Source of the DNA: VXPQ01 sp965248175
Lineage (GTDB): Bacteria > Bacteroidota > Rhodothermia > Rhodothermales > VXPQ01
Direction of reading: 5' to 3'
Assembly (NCBI GenBank): GCA_965248175.1
Contig: OZ252093.1
Span: 1,178,001-1,242,000 of the forward strand
Length of the DNA stretch: 64,000 nucleotides
Both the position numbers and the translations under genes were made by a program. Shown here in pieces: positions 18,942 through 27,017 of this stretch. The stretch's first letter is position 1, and every line of letters begins with the position of its first letter. The notes under the pieces are model-generated. The model made no database searches. It saw only the letters and a program-made list of their open reading frames with translations, and was not told the DNA's origin.

Positions 18942-19922
18942 GTGTCTTTGAACGATACTGGAGTTCCTGTTTTCGTCGCTGGCCACCGTGGCCTGGTCGG
19001 TTCGGCGGTCGTACGTCGTCTTCAGGCCGAGGGCCGTCACCGATTGTTGCTGCGTACGCGCGACGAACTTGATTTGCTCGATCAAGGGGCTGTTGATGTA
19101 TTTTTCGAGCGGGAGCGCCCGGGTTTTGTGGTACTTGCAGCCGCGGTTGTCGGCGGCATTCTGGCGAACGATCAATATCCGGCGGATTTTATCTCCGACA
19201 ACATTGCCATTCAGTCGAATGTCATTCGCTCTGCGCACAAATACGGCGTACGGCGGCTTGTTTTTCTTGGAAGTTCGTGCATTTATCCGAAGCATGCACC
19301 GCAACCCATGCCCGAGGAGTGTATGCTGACGGGACCTCTTGAACCCACGAACCAATGGTACGCAGTGGCGAAAATCGCAGGCGCCAGAACATGCGAGGCG
19401 TATCGGAAGCAATACGGGGACGATTTTGTTACGTTAATGCCAACAAATTTATACGGTCCGAATGACAATTTCGATCCGGAGACATCGCACGTTCCGGCGG
19501 CCTTGTTGCGAAGATTTCACGAGGCAAAGCGAGTTGGGGCGCCGGATGCGCCGGTGACGCTGTGGGGGACCGGGACGCCGCGCCGCGAATTCATGTATGT
19601 GGACGACCTGGCGGATGCGATCGTCTTCGTACTGGGCCTGTCTGCAGACCGGTTGTATGAAACGGCAAGCGACGGCATGCTTAACGTAGGCGTCGGGAAG
19701 GATATCTCCATCACAGAGTTGGCCGAAATCATCCGGGACGTTGTGGGCAGCGAAAGCGCTATACGCTATGACACGACCCGGCCGGACGGTACGCCGCGGA
19801 AACTCATGGATGTTTCCCGGATGACAGCCCTTGGCTGGAGTGCCCGGACTCCTGTACGGGATGGATTTTCGGAAACATATGCCTGGTATCTGGCCAATGA
19901 ATTGAGAAAAGTGGAAGCATGA
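18942..19922 (+). CDS. fcl: GDP-L-fucose synthase
   Basis: A 326-residue short-chain dehydrogenase/reductase that epimerises and reduces GDP-4-keto-6-deoxymannose to GDP-L-fucose. The NADP-binding motif is VAGHRGLVGSAVVRRL. The family signatures AAVVGGI..N, FLGSSCIYPK and the catalytic Tyr-Lys pair in YAVAKIAG are all present, with PTNLYGPNDNFDPE..HVPAALLRRF following. The start is GTG at 18942; no better codon lies nearby. The last four bases overlap the GH16 gene (ATGA), suggesting translational coupling. Its substrate is made by Gmd at 23232-24308, about 3.3 kb downstream on the same strand. Confidence 0.95.
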   Translation: MSLNDTGVPVFVAGHRGLVGSAVVRRLQAEGRHRLLLRTRDELDLLDQGAVDVFFERERPGFVVLAAAVVGGILANDQYPADFISDNIAIQSNVIRSAHKYGVRRLVFLGSSCIYPKHAPQPMPEECMLTGPLEPTNQWYAVAKIAGARTCEAYRKQYGDDFVTLMPTNLYGPNDNFDPETSHVPAALLRRFHEAKRVGAPDAPVTLWGTGTPRREFMYVDDLADAIVFVLGLSADRLYETASDGMLNVGVGKDISITELAEIIRDVVGSESAIRYDTTRPDGTPRKLMDVSRMTALGWSARTPVRDGFSETYAWYLANELRKVEA

Positions 19923-20770
19923 CCCGTAATAAACACATACGACATCTGTTTTTGCCGGTCCTCGTGTGTATGTGCACCGCATGCGCCATGTCGGAGGAAG
20001 AGCCCGAGCCTCTTCCCGAGCTACGCGTTTGCGAACCAGGCGATCTGGTATGGAGCGACGAATTTGACGAGGATGGTCTCCCGAACGCTTCGAGGTGGCG
20101 CTATGACATAGGAGGCCACGGATGGGGCAATGAGGAGTTGCAGTTTTACACCCCGGCGCGTTCGGAGAATGCTCGGGTCGAGAACGGGAGCCTGATCATT
20201 GAGGCGCACAAGGAATCCTGGGAGGGCAGCGATTACACTTCTACCCGTTTGCTTTCGAGAGCGGAATGGACATACGGCCGGTTCGAGGCCCGCGCCATCC
20301 TGCCGTCCGGCACAGGAACATGGCCCGCCATATGGATGCTGCCGGATCTGGAACGATATGGAGGGTGGCCCCGGGGTGGTGAAATTGACATCATGGAGCA
20401 TGTGGGTTTTGACCCGGACCGGGTGCATTCCACCGTGCATACGGATGCATACAATCATACGAGGGGTACGCAGCGGGGCGCGTCCACCGTGGCGCCGACG
20501 GCGCGTTCGGAATTCAATATCTATGCGGTGGAATGGACCCCGTCCGAGATACGCGGCTATGTCAATGAAACGCAGTATTTTACATTTGCGAACGAGCGGT
20601 TGACCAATTCGCAAGCCAATGACCGGCACTGGCCGTTTGATCACCCGTTCCATTTGATTTTCAACATCGCCGTTGGCGGGGCCTGGGGTGGGCAACAGGG
20701 GGTAGATCCCGACATTTGGCCCCAGCGCCTGCAGGTCGATTATGTACGCGTGTACGGATGCGACTCCTGA
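19919..20770 (+). CDS. Glycoside hydrolase family 16 protein (beta-glucanase-like lipoprotein)
   Basis: A 283-residue secreted GH16 enzyme. The catalytic signature reads GEIDIMEHVG, with the nucleophile and acid/base Glu in the E-x-D-x-x-E spacing. Other family marks are WSDEFDEDGLPN, GNEELQFYT, the substrate-cleft WPAIWMLP, and FNIAVGGAWGG near the end. The N-terminus is hydrophobic with a cluster of Cys (CMCTAC) before an acidic linker, so lipoprotein anchoring is possible though the lipobox is imperfect. GH16 members cleave beta-1,3 or beta-1,3/1,4 glucans, agarose or carrageenan; specificity cannot be read here. The ATGA overlap with fcl is unusual for a hydrolase and suggests co-expression with glycan synthesis. 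Confidence 0.9.
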   Translation: MTRNKHIRHLFLPVLVCMCTACAMSEEEPEPLPELRVCEPGDLVWSDEFDEDGLPNASRWRYDIGGHGWGNEELQFYTPARSENARVENGSLIIEAHKESWEGSDYTSTRLLSRAEWTYGRFEARAILPSGTGTWPAIWMLPDLERYGGWPRGGEIDIMEHVGFDPDRVHSTVHTDAYNHTRGTQRGASTVAPTARSEFNIYAVEWTPSEIRGYVNETQYFTFANERLTNSQANDRHWPFDHPFHLIFNIAVGGAWGGQQGVDPDIWPQRLQVDYVRVYGCDS

Positions 20771-20807
20771 TGCACGCGTTCCGGTTTTTCGTTCCCCCTA
20801 CGTTTTT

Positions 20808-21785
20808 ATGCACAACTTTGCTATCACCGGCGTGGCCGGTTATATCGCCCCACGGCATTTGAAAGCCGTAAAGGATACGGGTAACCATCTACTGGCCGCC
20901 ATCGATCCGCACGATTCAGTGGGTATCCTTGATCGGTATTTTCCGTCCGCCGCTTTTTTTACCGAGATAGAGCGATTCGATCGTCATCTCGAAAAACTTC
21001 GGCGAGAAAAGGCGTCTCGGCAATTGCATTACCTCTCCATCTGTTCGCCGAACCATTTGCATGATGCACATATTCGTCTTGCCTTGCGTCTGGGCGCCAA
21101 CGCACTCTGCGAAAAGCCGCTTGTTCTGAAGCCGTCCAACCTTGATTATTTGCAGAAACTCGAAGAAGAACATCCCGGAACGGTGTATACCGTACTTCAA
21201 TTGCGCCTGCACCCGGATATTCTGGCCTTGCGTGCACGGCTACAACAGCAAACCGATCGCCGGCACAGTGTACGTCTTACCTATGTCACTTCCCGCGGCA
21301 CCTGGTATCGGTATTCATGGAAAGGCGATGATGAGAGGTCCGGCGGTATCGCGATGAACATCGGGATTCATTTTTTCGATTTGCTGATGTGGTTGTTCGG
21401 CGGTGTCGAAGGGCACCGTATTCACATTATGGAACCGCAGCGTGCTGGTGGCCTGCTGGCGCTGAAGAACGCGGATGTGCAATGGTTTCTGTCGATAGAC
21501 GAGCGCGATATACCGGATGAGGTCAGGGACCGGCAGCGAACGTACCGATCCATCGAGGTCGATGGCAGCGAGGTTGAGTTTTCCAACAGATTCGATGACC
21601 TGCATACGCGTGTGTACGAAGAGACTCTTGCGGGGCGCGGTTTTCGAATTGCAGACATTCGACCTGCGATTGAGTTGGTGGACGCCATCCGGTTGGTCGA
21701 GCCCGTGAGGCTATCTTTGGGTGATGCACATCCGATGTCTGCCGGTTTCAAATCGTCGGAATCACGAGTACGCCATACGCGGTAA
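20808..21785 (+). CDS. wlbA: UDP-GlcNAcA 3-oxidase, Gfo/Idh/MocA family (WlbA/WbpB-like)
   Basis: A 325-residue NAD-dependent oxidoreductase. The start NFAITGVAGYIAPRHLKAVKDTGN and the stretch IERFDRHLEKL are very close in pattern to WlbA, which oxidises C3 of UDP-N-acetylglucosaminuronic acid. The conserved CEKPLVLKP holds the Lys of the family EKP motif, and NIGIHFFDLLMWLFG contains the conserved His. The ATG at 20808 is chosen because the frame upstream reads into the GH16 gene end. In the pathway it would act between WbpA (25414-26832) and the aminotransferase (29252-30388). Only 5 bp separate it from ugd, so the two are probably one transcript. Confidence 0.88.
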   Translation: MHNFAITGVAGYIAPRHLKAVKDTGNHLLAAIDPHDSVGILDRYFPSAAFFTEIERFDRHLEKLRREKASRQLHYLSICSPNHLHDAHIRLALRLGANALCEKPLVLKPSNLDYLQKLEEEHPGTVYTVLQLRLHPDILALRARLQQQTDRRHSVRLTYVTSRGTWYRYSWKGDDERSGGIAMNIGIHFFDLLMWLFGGVEGHRIHIMEPQRAGGLLALKNADVQWFLSIDERDIPDEVRDRQRTYRSIEVDGSEVEFSNRFDDLHTRVYEETLAGRGFRIADIRPAIELVDAIRLVEPVRLSLGDAHPMSAGFKSSESRVRHTR

Positions 21786-21790
21786 ACGTA

Positions 21791-23182
21791 GTGAAACTTG
21801 GAGTAATCGGTACGGGGTATGTGGGCCTGGTAACAGGTACGTGTTTTGCGGAGATGGGCAACGACGTCATTTGTGTCGATGTCGATGCGCAGAAAGTGGC
21901 GCAACTCCGTGCAGGGCGCATTACGATTTTCGAACCCGGTCTGGAAATCTTTTTCGAACGGAACATCCGCGAGGGGCGTCTTCGCTTCACGCTGGACCTT
22001 GAGGAGGCGGTGTGCGGATGCGACGTGATTTTTCTGGCTCTTCCGACACCTCCGAATGAAGACGGCTCTGCTGACCTTTCATATGTTCTCGGCGTAGCGG
22101 CCGATATTGCCGCATTGCTTCGCAAGGCTTCGCCTCGAACGTACAAGATCATTGTGAACAAGAGCACAGTGCCGGTCGGCACGGCGGATCGTACGCGGGA
22201 GACCCTTATGGCTGGAGGGCTGGTTCCCGGCATGGATTTCGATGTGGTGTCGAACCCGGAGTTTTTGCGCGAAGGTGCAGCGGTTGAGGATTTCATGAAG
22301 CCTGATCGTGTGGTGATCGGTACGTCCTCCAAAAAAGCGGCCGAGACGCTGGTCCTGATCTACGAACCCTTCGTGCGCCAGGGCAATCCCATTATGGTGA
22401 TGGACGAACGTTCGGCGGAACTGACGAAATATGCAGCAAATGCTTTTCTTGCGACCAAGATCACGTTTATGAATGAGATTGCGAATCTGTGCGAGCGGGT
22501 TGGGGCCAACGTCGACCATATTCGTGCGGGGATTGGGGCGGACAACCGCATCGGGAAGCACTTTCTGTATGCCGGAATCGGGTTCGGAGGAAGTTGTTTT
22601 CCCAAGGACATTCATGCGTTAAGCCATACGGCGGAAGAACATTCGTATGATTTCCGCATCTTGCGCGCAGTGACACAGGTGAATGAGCGCCAGCGTGGAA
22701 TGACTGCGGAGCATGTGCGCACTTATTTTGCAAAGGATCTGGATGTGCTCTCCTCTGGAGAACCGCTTTCCGGCCGGACGATCGCGGTCTGGGGGCTTTC
22801 GTTCAAGCCGAATACCGACGATGTGCGCGAGGCGCCATCGCATGTAGTGATCCGCAAACTGCTTGCAGACGGTGCGCGTATTCGGGCATTCGATCCGGAA
22901 GCTATAGATTCGGCACGGCAAAGTCTGGGCGACACCGTGCAATACGTACGGGACATGTACGAGGTGCTTCAGGGGGCTGATGCGCTTGTCGTGTGTACCG
23001 AATGGCACGAATTCAGGCGCCCGGATTTCGAAAGAATGAAGAAATGCATGAAGCAACCGGTCATTTTCGATGGCCGTAACGTCTACGACCCGAAACGGAT
23101 GGCGGAAATCGGATTCGATTATTTTAGCATTGGCAGGCCGCACGTTCCGGTCCGCGATACAGCCGTCCGAAATGCTCCATAA
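21791..23182 (+). CDS. ugd: UDP-glucose 6-dehydrogenase
   Basis: A 463-residue enzyme that oxidises UDP-glucose twice to UDP-glucuronate with NAD. The N-terminal Rossmann motif is GVIGTGYVGLVTGTCFAEMG, the central domain has NPEFLREGAAVEDFMKPDRVVIG, and the catalytic Cys lies in GIGFGGSCFPKDIHAL. The C-terminal domain shows WGLSFKPNTDDVREAPS. Length and motif order are normal. The start is GTG at 21791. Its product feeds the UDP-glucuronate epimerase-like SDR at 24369-25343 and the UDP-xylose synthase at 40911-41873. It is distinct from the second dehydrogenase at 25414, whose motifs fit UDP-GlcNAc. Confidence 0.95.
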   Translation: MKLGVIGTGYVGLVTGTCFAEMGNDVICVDVDAQKVAQLRAGRITIFEPGLEIFFERNIREGRLRFTLDLEEAVCGCDVIFLALPTPPNEDGSADLSYVLGVAADIAALLRKASPRTYKIIVNKSTVPVGTADRTRETLMAGGLVPGMDFDVVSNPEFLREGAAVEDFMKPDRVVIGTSSKKAAETLVLIYEPFVRQGNPIMVMDERSAELTKYAANAFLATKITFMNEIANLCERVGANVDHIRAGIGADNRIGKHFLYAGIGFGGSCFPKDIHALSHTAEEHSYDFRILRAVTQVNERQRGMTAEHVRTYFAKDLDVLSSGEPLSGRTIAVWGLSFKPNTDDVREAPSHVVIRKLLADGARIRAFDPEAIDSARQSLGDTVQYVRDMYEVLQGADALVVCTEWHEFRRPDFERMKKCMKQPVIFDGRNVYDPKRMAEIGFDYFSIGRPHVPVRDTAVRNAP

Positions 23183-23231
23183 TGAGCGGGTCACCGCCTG
23201 CTTTCACTTTCCAGTACCCAAAGAACAACGT

Positions 23232-24308
23232 ATGTCTACAGCGAAAAAAGCCCTTGTCACGGGTATTACCGGCCAGGACGGGGCGTATCTTGCCGAATTG
23301 CTTCTTGCGAAGGGGTACGAGGTACACGGCGTCCGGCGACGCCTCAGCCGCCCCAATACGCAGCGGATCGATCACTTGATCGGGGACACATACGGGCGAG
23401 GCAAGGGGTTGATTTTGCACCATGGGGACATGGCGGATTCGACGCGGCTTACCCATATCATTCGTTCGGTACAGCCGGACGAGGTCTACAATCTTGCTGC
23501 CCAAAGCCATGTGCAGGTGAGCTTTGAAACCCCGGAATACACCACGGACGTGGATGCGCTGGGGACGTTGCGTTTGCTCGAAGCGATTCGCCTGCTTGGG
23601 ATGGGTGATCACGTCCGGTTCTACCAGGCGTCCACCTCTGAACTTTTTGGTCAGGTAACGGAAATTCCCCAGAACGAGAACACGCCGTTTCATCCTCGTA
23701 GTCCATATGGGGTTTCCAAGTTATATGCCTATTGGATCACCGTGAATTACAGGGAGGCATATGGCATGTATGCTTGCAACGGCGTCCTGTTCAACCATGA
23801 GAGCCCGCGGCGCGGCGAGATGTTCGTGACCCGTAAGGTCACGCGAGCGGTGGCGCGCATCGCGCTCGGCGTCGACGACCGGCTGTACCTCGGCAATCTG
23901 GAGGCTCGTCGGGATTGGGGGCATGCGAAAGATTATGTGGATGCCATATGGCGCATTCTCCAGCAGGATGAACCGGAAGACTTCGTCGTGGCCACGGGTA
24001 AGATTCATACGGTGCGTCAGATGTGCGAAATGGCCTTTGGTCACACGGGTGTCGACCTTCGTTGGGAAGGGGAGGGGGTTGAAGAAAAAGGATACGACAG
24101 AAAGACCGGTGCTTTGATCGTGGAAGTCGATCCGCATTTCTTTCGTCCCGCCGAAGTCAATTTTCTGCAGGGGGACGCCTCCAAGGCGCGCGAAAAACTG
24201 GGGTGGGTCCCTCGCTACTCGGTACAGGAAATGATCGAGGAGATGGTGGAACACGACCTTGCGTTAGTGGGCAAGGACCAGGGGAGTGCAGTGGGACAAA
24301 ACGGATAA
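23232..24308 (+). CDS. gmd: GDP-mannose 4,6-dehydratase
   Basis: A 358-residue SDR enzyme that turns GDP-mannose into GDP-4-keto-6-deoxymannose, the substrate of Fcl. The NADP motif is VTGITGQDGAYLAELLL, followed by the Gmd-type VHGVRRRLSRPNTQRIDHL. LAAQSHVQVSFETPEYT, YQASTSELFGQV and the catalytic YGVSKLYAYW are all present, as are FNHESPRRGE and NLEARRDWGHAKDYV. The ATG at 23232 gives the normal N-terminus; the frame extends upstream to 23070 inside ugd but that is not a plausible start. It lies 49 bp after ugd. Confidence 0.96.
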   Translation: MSTAKKALVTGITGQDGAYLAELLLAKGYEVHGVRRRLSRPNTQRIDHLIGDTYGRGKGLILHHGDMADSTRLTHIIRSVQPDEVYNLAAQSHVQVSFETPEYTTDVDALGTLRLLEAIRLLGMGDHVRFYQASTSELFGQVTEIPQNENTPFHPRSPYGVSKLYAYWITVNYREAYGMYACNGVLFNHESPRRGEMFVTRKVTRAVARIALGVDDRLYLGNLEARRDWGHAKDYVDAIWRILQQDEPEDFVVATGKIHTVRQMCEMAFGHTGVDLRWEGEGVEEKGYDRKTGALIVEVDPHFFRPAEVNFLQGDASKAREKLGWVPRYSVQEMIEEMVEHDLALVGKDQGSAVGQNG

Positions 24309-24368
24309 CAGGTGCATCGTCTCTCGAGTTGCTGCACATACGTCCTGATCACCGGTTTGCATTAAAGC

Positions 24369-25343
24369 ATGGGCCACTATCTCGTAACAGGTGCTGCCGG
24401 GTTCATTGCATCGAAGGTGGTTGAGTTGCTGCTTGACGATGGGCATACGGTTACAGGGCTCGATAACCTCAACGATGCGTACGATGTGCGTTTGAAACAA
24501 TGGCGGCTACAGCGCCTGCGTTGCCCGGGATTCGTTTTTCACGAACTGGACATGTGCAACCGGGATGCGCTTCGGGAGCAGGTGTTTGAGGGAGTATCTT
24601 TTGATGCAGCGATCAATCTGGCTGCACGGGCGGGCGTTCGGCAGTCCGTTGCGGATCCCCATCTGTATATAAAGACCAATGTCGAGGGCACGCTGACGCT
24701 GCTGGAATGCTGCAGGATGTTCGGCGTGGGGAAATTCGTGCAGGCCTCGACATCTGCTGTGTATGGCGCCGCGACGAAGACGCCTTGCCGCGAAAACCAG
24801 CCGACGGATCGGCTTTTGTCTCCTTATGCTGTTTCGAAAAAGGCAGCGGAGTCACTGTGCCATACCTATCATTGTTTGCACGACATGGATATCACTGTCT
24901 TGCGATATTTTACGGTGTACGGGCCGGCCGGCCGGCCGGATATGGCGCCCCTTCGTTTTGTTCGCTGGATTGCGGAGGAACAGCCTCTGACCGTCTACGG
25001 AGACGGCAGGCAGTCGCGGGATTTTACGTACGTCGACGATGTGGCCCGCGGCACTATTCTGGCCCTTGCACAGGTGGGATACGATGTGTTCAACCTCGGC
25101 TCCGACCAGCCGATCGTATTACTGGATGTTATTCATACGTTTGAGGAGCTTCTGGGCAAGGAGGCCAATCTTGTTTTTGCAGCCCGGCACAAAGCCGATG
25201 TGCCCGCCACCTGGGCGAACATCTCAAAAGCGAGCGCCCTGCTTGGATGGACTCCACAGATTAACTTTGCGGAGGGGGCAAGTCGTTTGGCCGCATGGTA
25301 TATCGAGCATCGCGATTGGGCCCGGACTCTTCGGATGGATTAG
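24369..25343 (+). CDS. SDR epimerase, UDP-glucuronate 4-epimerase-like
   Basis: A 324-residue extended SDR enzyme. The NAD motif is VTGAAGFIASKVVELLL with the acidic residue after strand 2 in GLDNLNDAYDVRLKQWRL. The stretch LAARAGVRQSVADPHLYIKTNVEGT is characteristic of UDP-glucuronate 4-epimerases (CapI/LspL type), and the catalytic Ser and Tyr-Lys are in QASTSAVYG and YAVSKKAAE. YFTVYGPAGRPDMAP and DGRQSRDFTYVDDV follow. It is likely to interconvert UDP-glucuronate and UDP-galacturonate, fitting the ugd gene upstream. Another uronic-acid or hexose 4-epimerase activity cannot be excluded from sequence alone. Confidence 0.85.
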   Translation: MGHYLVTGAAGFIASKVVELLLDDGHTVTGLDNLNDAYDVRLKQWRLQRLRCPGFVFHELDMCNRDALREQVFEGVSFDAAINLAARAGVRQSVADPHLYIKTNVEGTLTLLECCRMFGVGKFVQASTSAVYGAATKTPCRENQPTDRLLSPYAVSKKAAESLCHTYHCLHDMDITVLRYFTVYGPAGRPDMAPLRFVRWIAEEQPLTVYGDGRQSRDFTYVDDVARGTILALAQVGYDVFNLGSDQPIVLLDVIHTFEELLGKEANLVFAARHKADVPATWANISKASALLGWTPQINFAEGASRLAAWYIEHRDWARTLRMD

Positions 25344-25413
25344 TGTCCTGCGAGGATATTGCTTATGCGGGCTACAAGTATTCCTCGTTCGTTTCACGTT
25401 ATTGTAACACAGT

Positions 25414-26832
25414 ATGGATAATCAGGCATCAAATGCGGAAGCGCCCCATTCCGACGCGACGTTTTTAACAGGCGTTGCACGTGAACTGGCGGAAAAAATT
25501 TCCTCAAAACAGGCGATTATCAGCGTCGCCGGCCTGGGCTATGTAGGGCTTCCGCTCGCCGTAGAATTTGCCGGGCGCGGATTCCGGACGATCGGCATCG
25601 ACCTGAATCCTGAGCGTGTGCACCAGGTTGCCGCTGGAGATCCTTCGATTGAAGGAACGTCCGTGGACGTATTGCGCAGGGTTATTCGGGAAGGAATGTT
25701 AGAGGTGTGTACCGATTTTTCGAGAGCGGGTGAAGCGGATGTCGTGTTTATCTGTGTGCCTACGCCGGTCACTACGGCAAAAAACCCCGAAGTGAGACAT
25801 ATCGAGTCGGCGGCGGGCGCATTGGCGGAACACCTTCGCAAGGGGCAGTTGATCGTATTGAAAAGCACTACGTATCCCGGAACCACGGAGGAATTAGTAC
25901 AGCCCTTGCTGGAGCAACAGGGTAAGGGGGCGGGTGTGGCGGATGGTTTTGTTGCGGGCCGCGATTATTTCCTGGCGTTTTCTCCCGAGCGAATCGATCC
26001 TGGCAACAGGCAGTTCGCTACTGCGAACACCCCGGTAGTGGTGGGGGGCGTTACCCGGACCTGTACGCAACTGGCCGTGCTGGCCATGAAGCAGGTATGC
26101 GAACAGGTACATCCGGTTTCTTCGCCGAGAGTGGCCGAGATGGAGAAATTGCTGGAAAACATCTTTCGTTCCGTCAATATTGCACTCTTGAACGAGTTGG
26201 CGCAATTGTGCGACCGGATGGGCGACATTTCGGTCTGGGAGGTGGTAGAGGCGGCTGCCACCAAACCCTTCGGATTCATGCCCTTTTTCCCCGGTCCCGG
26301 CCTGGGCGGCCATTGTATTCCCGTGGATCCGTATTACTTGTCCTGGCTGGCAAGACGCCATGACTTCGAGACAGCCTTTATCACGCTTTCGGCAAGGATC
26401 AACGAGACGATGCCGCATTATGTGGTGGAAGCAGTAATGCGGGCTGTCGCCAGGCAGCCTGTACAGTTGTCTGACGCCAGGGTGCTTGTGCTTGGCGTGG
26501 CATTCAAGCGAAATGTTTCGGACACCAGGCACTCGCCGGCGCTCCGCATTATGGAATTGTTGTCCCGGCGCGGCGTGACGCACCTTGCCTATAGTGATCC
26601 GCATGTTCCAGAACTCGATGCGCCCGGCGCAGGGCTTCGGCTGGCATCCGTTGCACTTACCGAGGAGACGCTCCGATCTTTCGATGTGGTTGTCATCGTC
26701 ACGGATCACAGTGTATTTCCGTATGCGGATATCGCCGAACATGCCCGGTGCATTGTGGATACGCGGAACGCCCTGAAGAATATTGTTTGTGACCGGGAGA
26801 AAATCATGCTACTGGGGGGAGGGGATTTTTAG
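25414..26832 (+). CDS. wbpA: UDP-N-acetyl-D-glucosamine 6-dehydrogenase (WbpA-like)
   Basis: A 472-residue nucleotide-sugar dehydrogenase of the WbpA/WecC side of the family. After a polar leader of about 35 residues come the Rossmann motif VAGLGYVGLPLAVEFAGRG and VFICVPTPVT. The middle holds LKSTTYPGTTEELVQPLLE and AFSPERIDPGN, and the catalytic Cys lies in GPGLGGHCIPVDPYYL. The C-terminal GVAFKRNVSDTRHSPAL is typical. These differ from the GSCFPKD form of Ugd at 21791 and point to UDP-GlcNAc, giving UDP-GlcNAc uronate for WlbA at 20808. The next gene on this strand is the T9SS cargo gene, 185 bp further on. Confidence 0.88.
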   Translation: MDNQASNAEAPHSDATFLTGVARELAEKISSKQAIISVAGLGYVGLPLAVEFAGRGFRTIGIDLNPERVHQVAAGDPSIEGTSVDVLRRVIREGMLEVCTDFSRAGEADVVFICVPTPVTTAKNPEVRHIESAAGALAEHLRKGQLIVLKSTTYPGTTEELVQPLLEQQGKGAGVADGFVAGRDYFLAFSPERIDPGNRQFATANTPVVVGGVTRTCTQLAVLAMKQVCEQVHPVSSPRVAEMEKLLENIFRSVNIALLNELAQLCDRMGDISVWEVVEAAATKPFGFMPFFPGPGLGGHCIPVDPYYLSWLARRHDFETAFITLSARINETMPHYVVEAVMRAVARQPVQLSDARVLVLGVAFKRNVSDTRHSPALRIMELLSRRGVTHLAYSDPHVPELDAPGAGLRLASVALTEETLRSFDVVVIVTDHSVFPYADIAEHARCIVDTRNALKNIVCDREKIMLLGGGDF

Positions 26833-27017
26833 CGGCGCCTCCGGGTACTGTAGAGACAGCAAAAATTGTTCAGAAGAAGTTTCGGGGGCAGGGGTTACAT
26901 CTGTGCAGGTTGGGTGTCTATGGGCGGAATGCGGTGGTCGTATGGTCTGTGGCCATGGGCTGCTTTTCATGCCTCATCTGACACGGCGCACATCGGAGAT
27001 GTCGCGCATCATCCATC

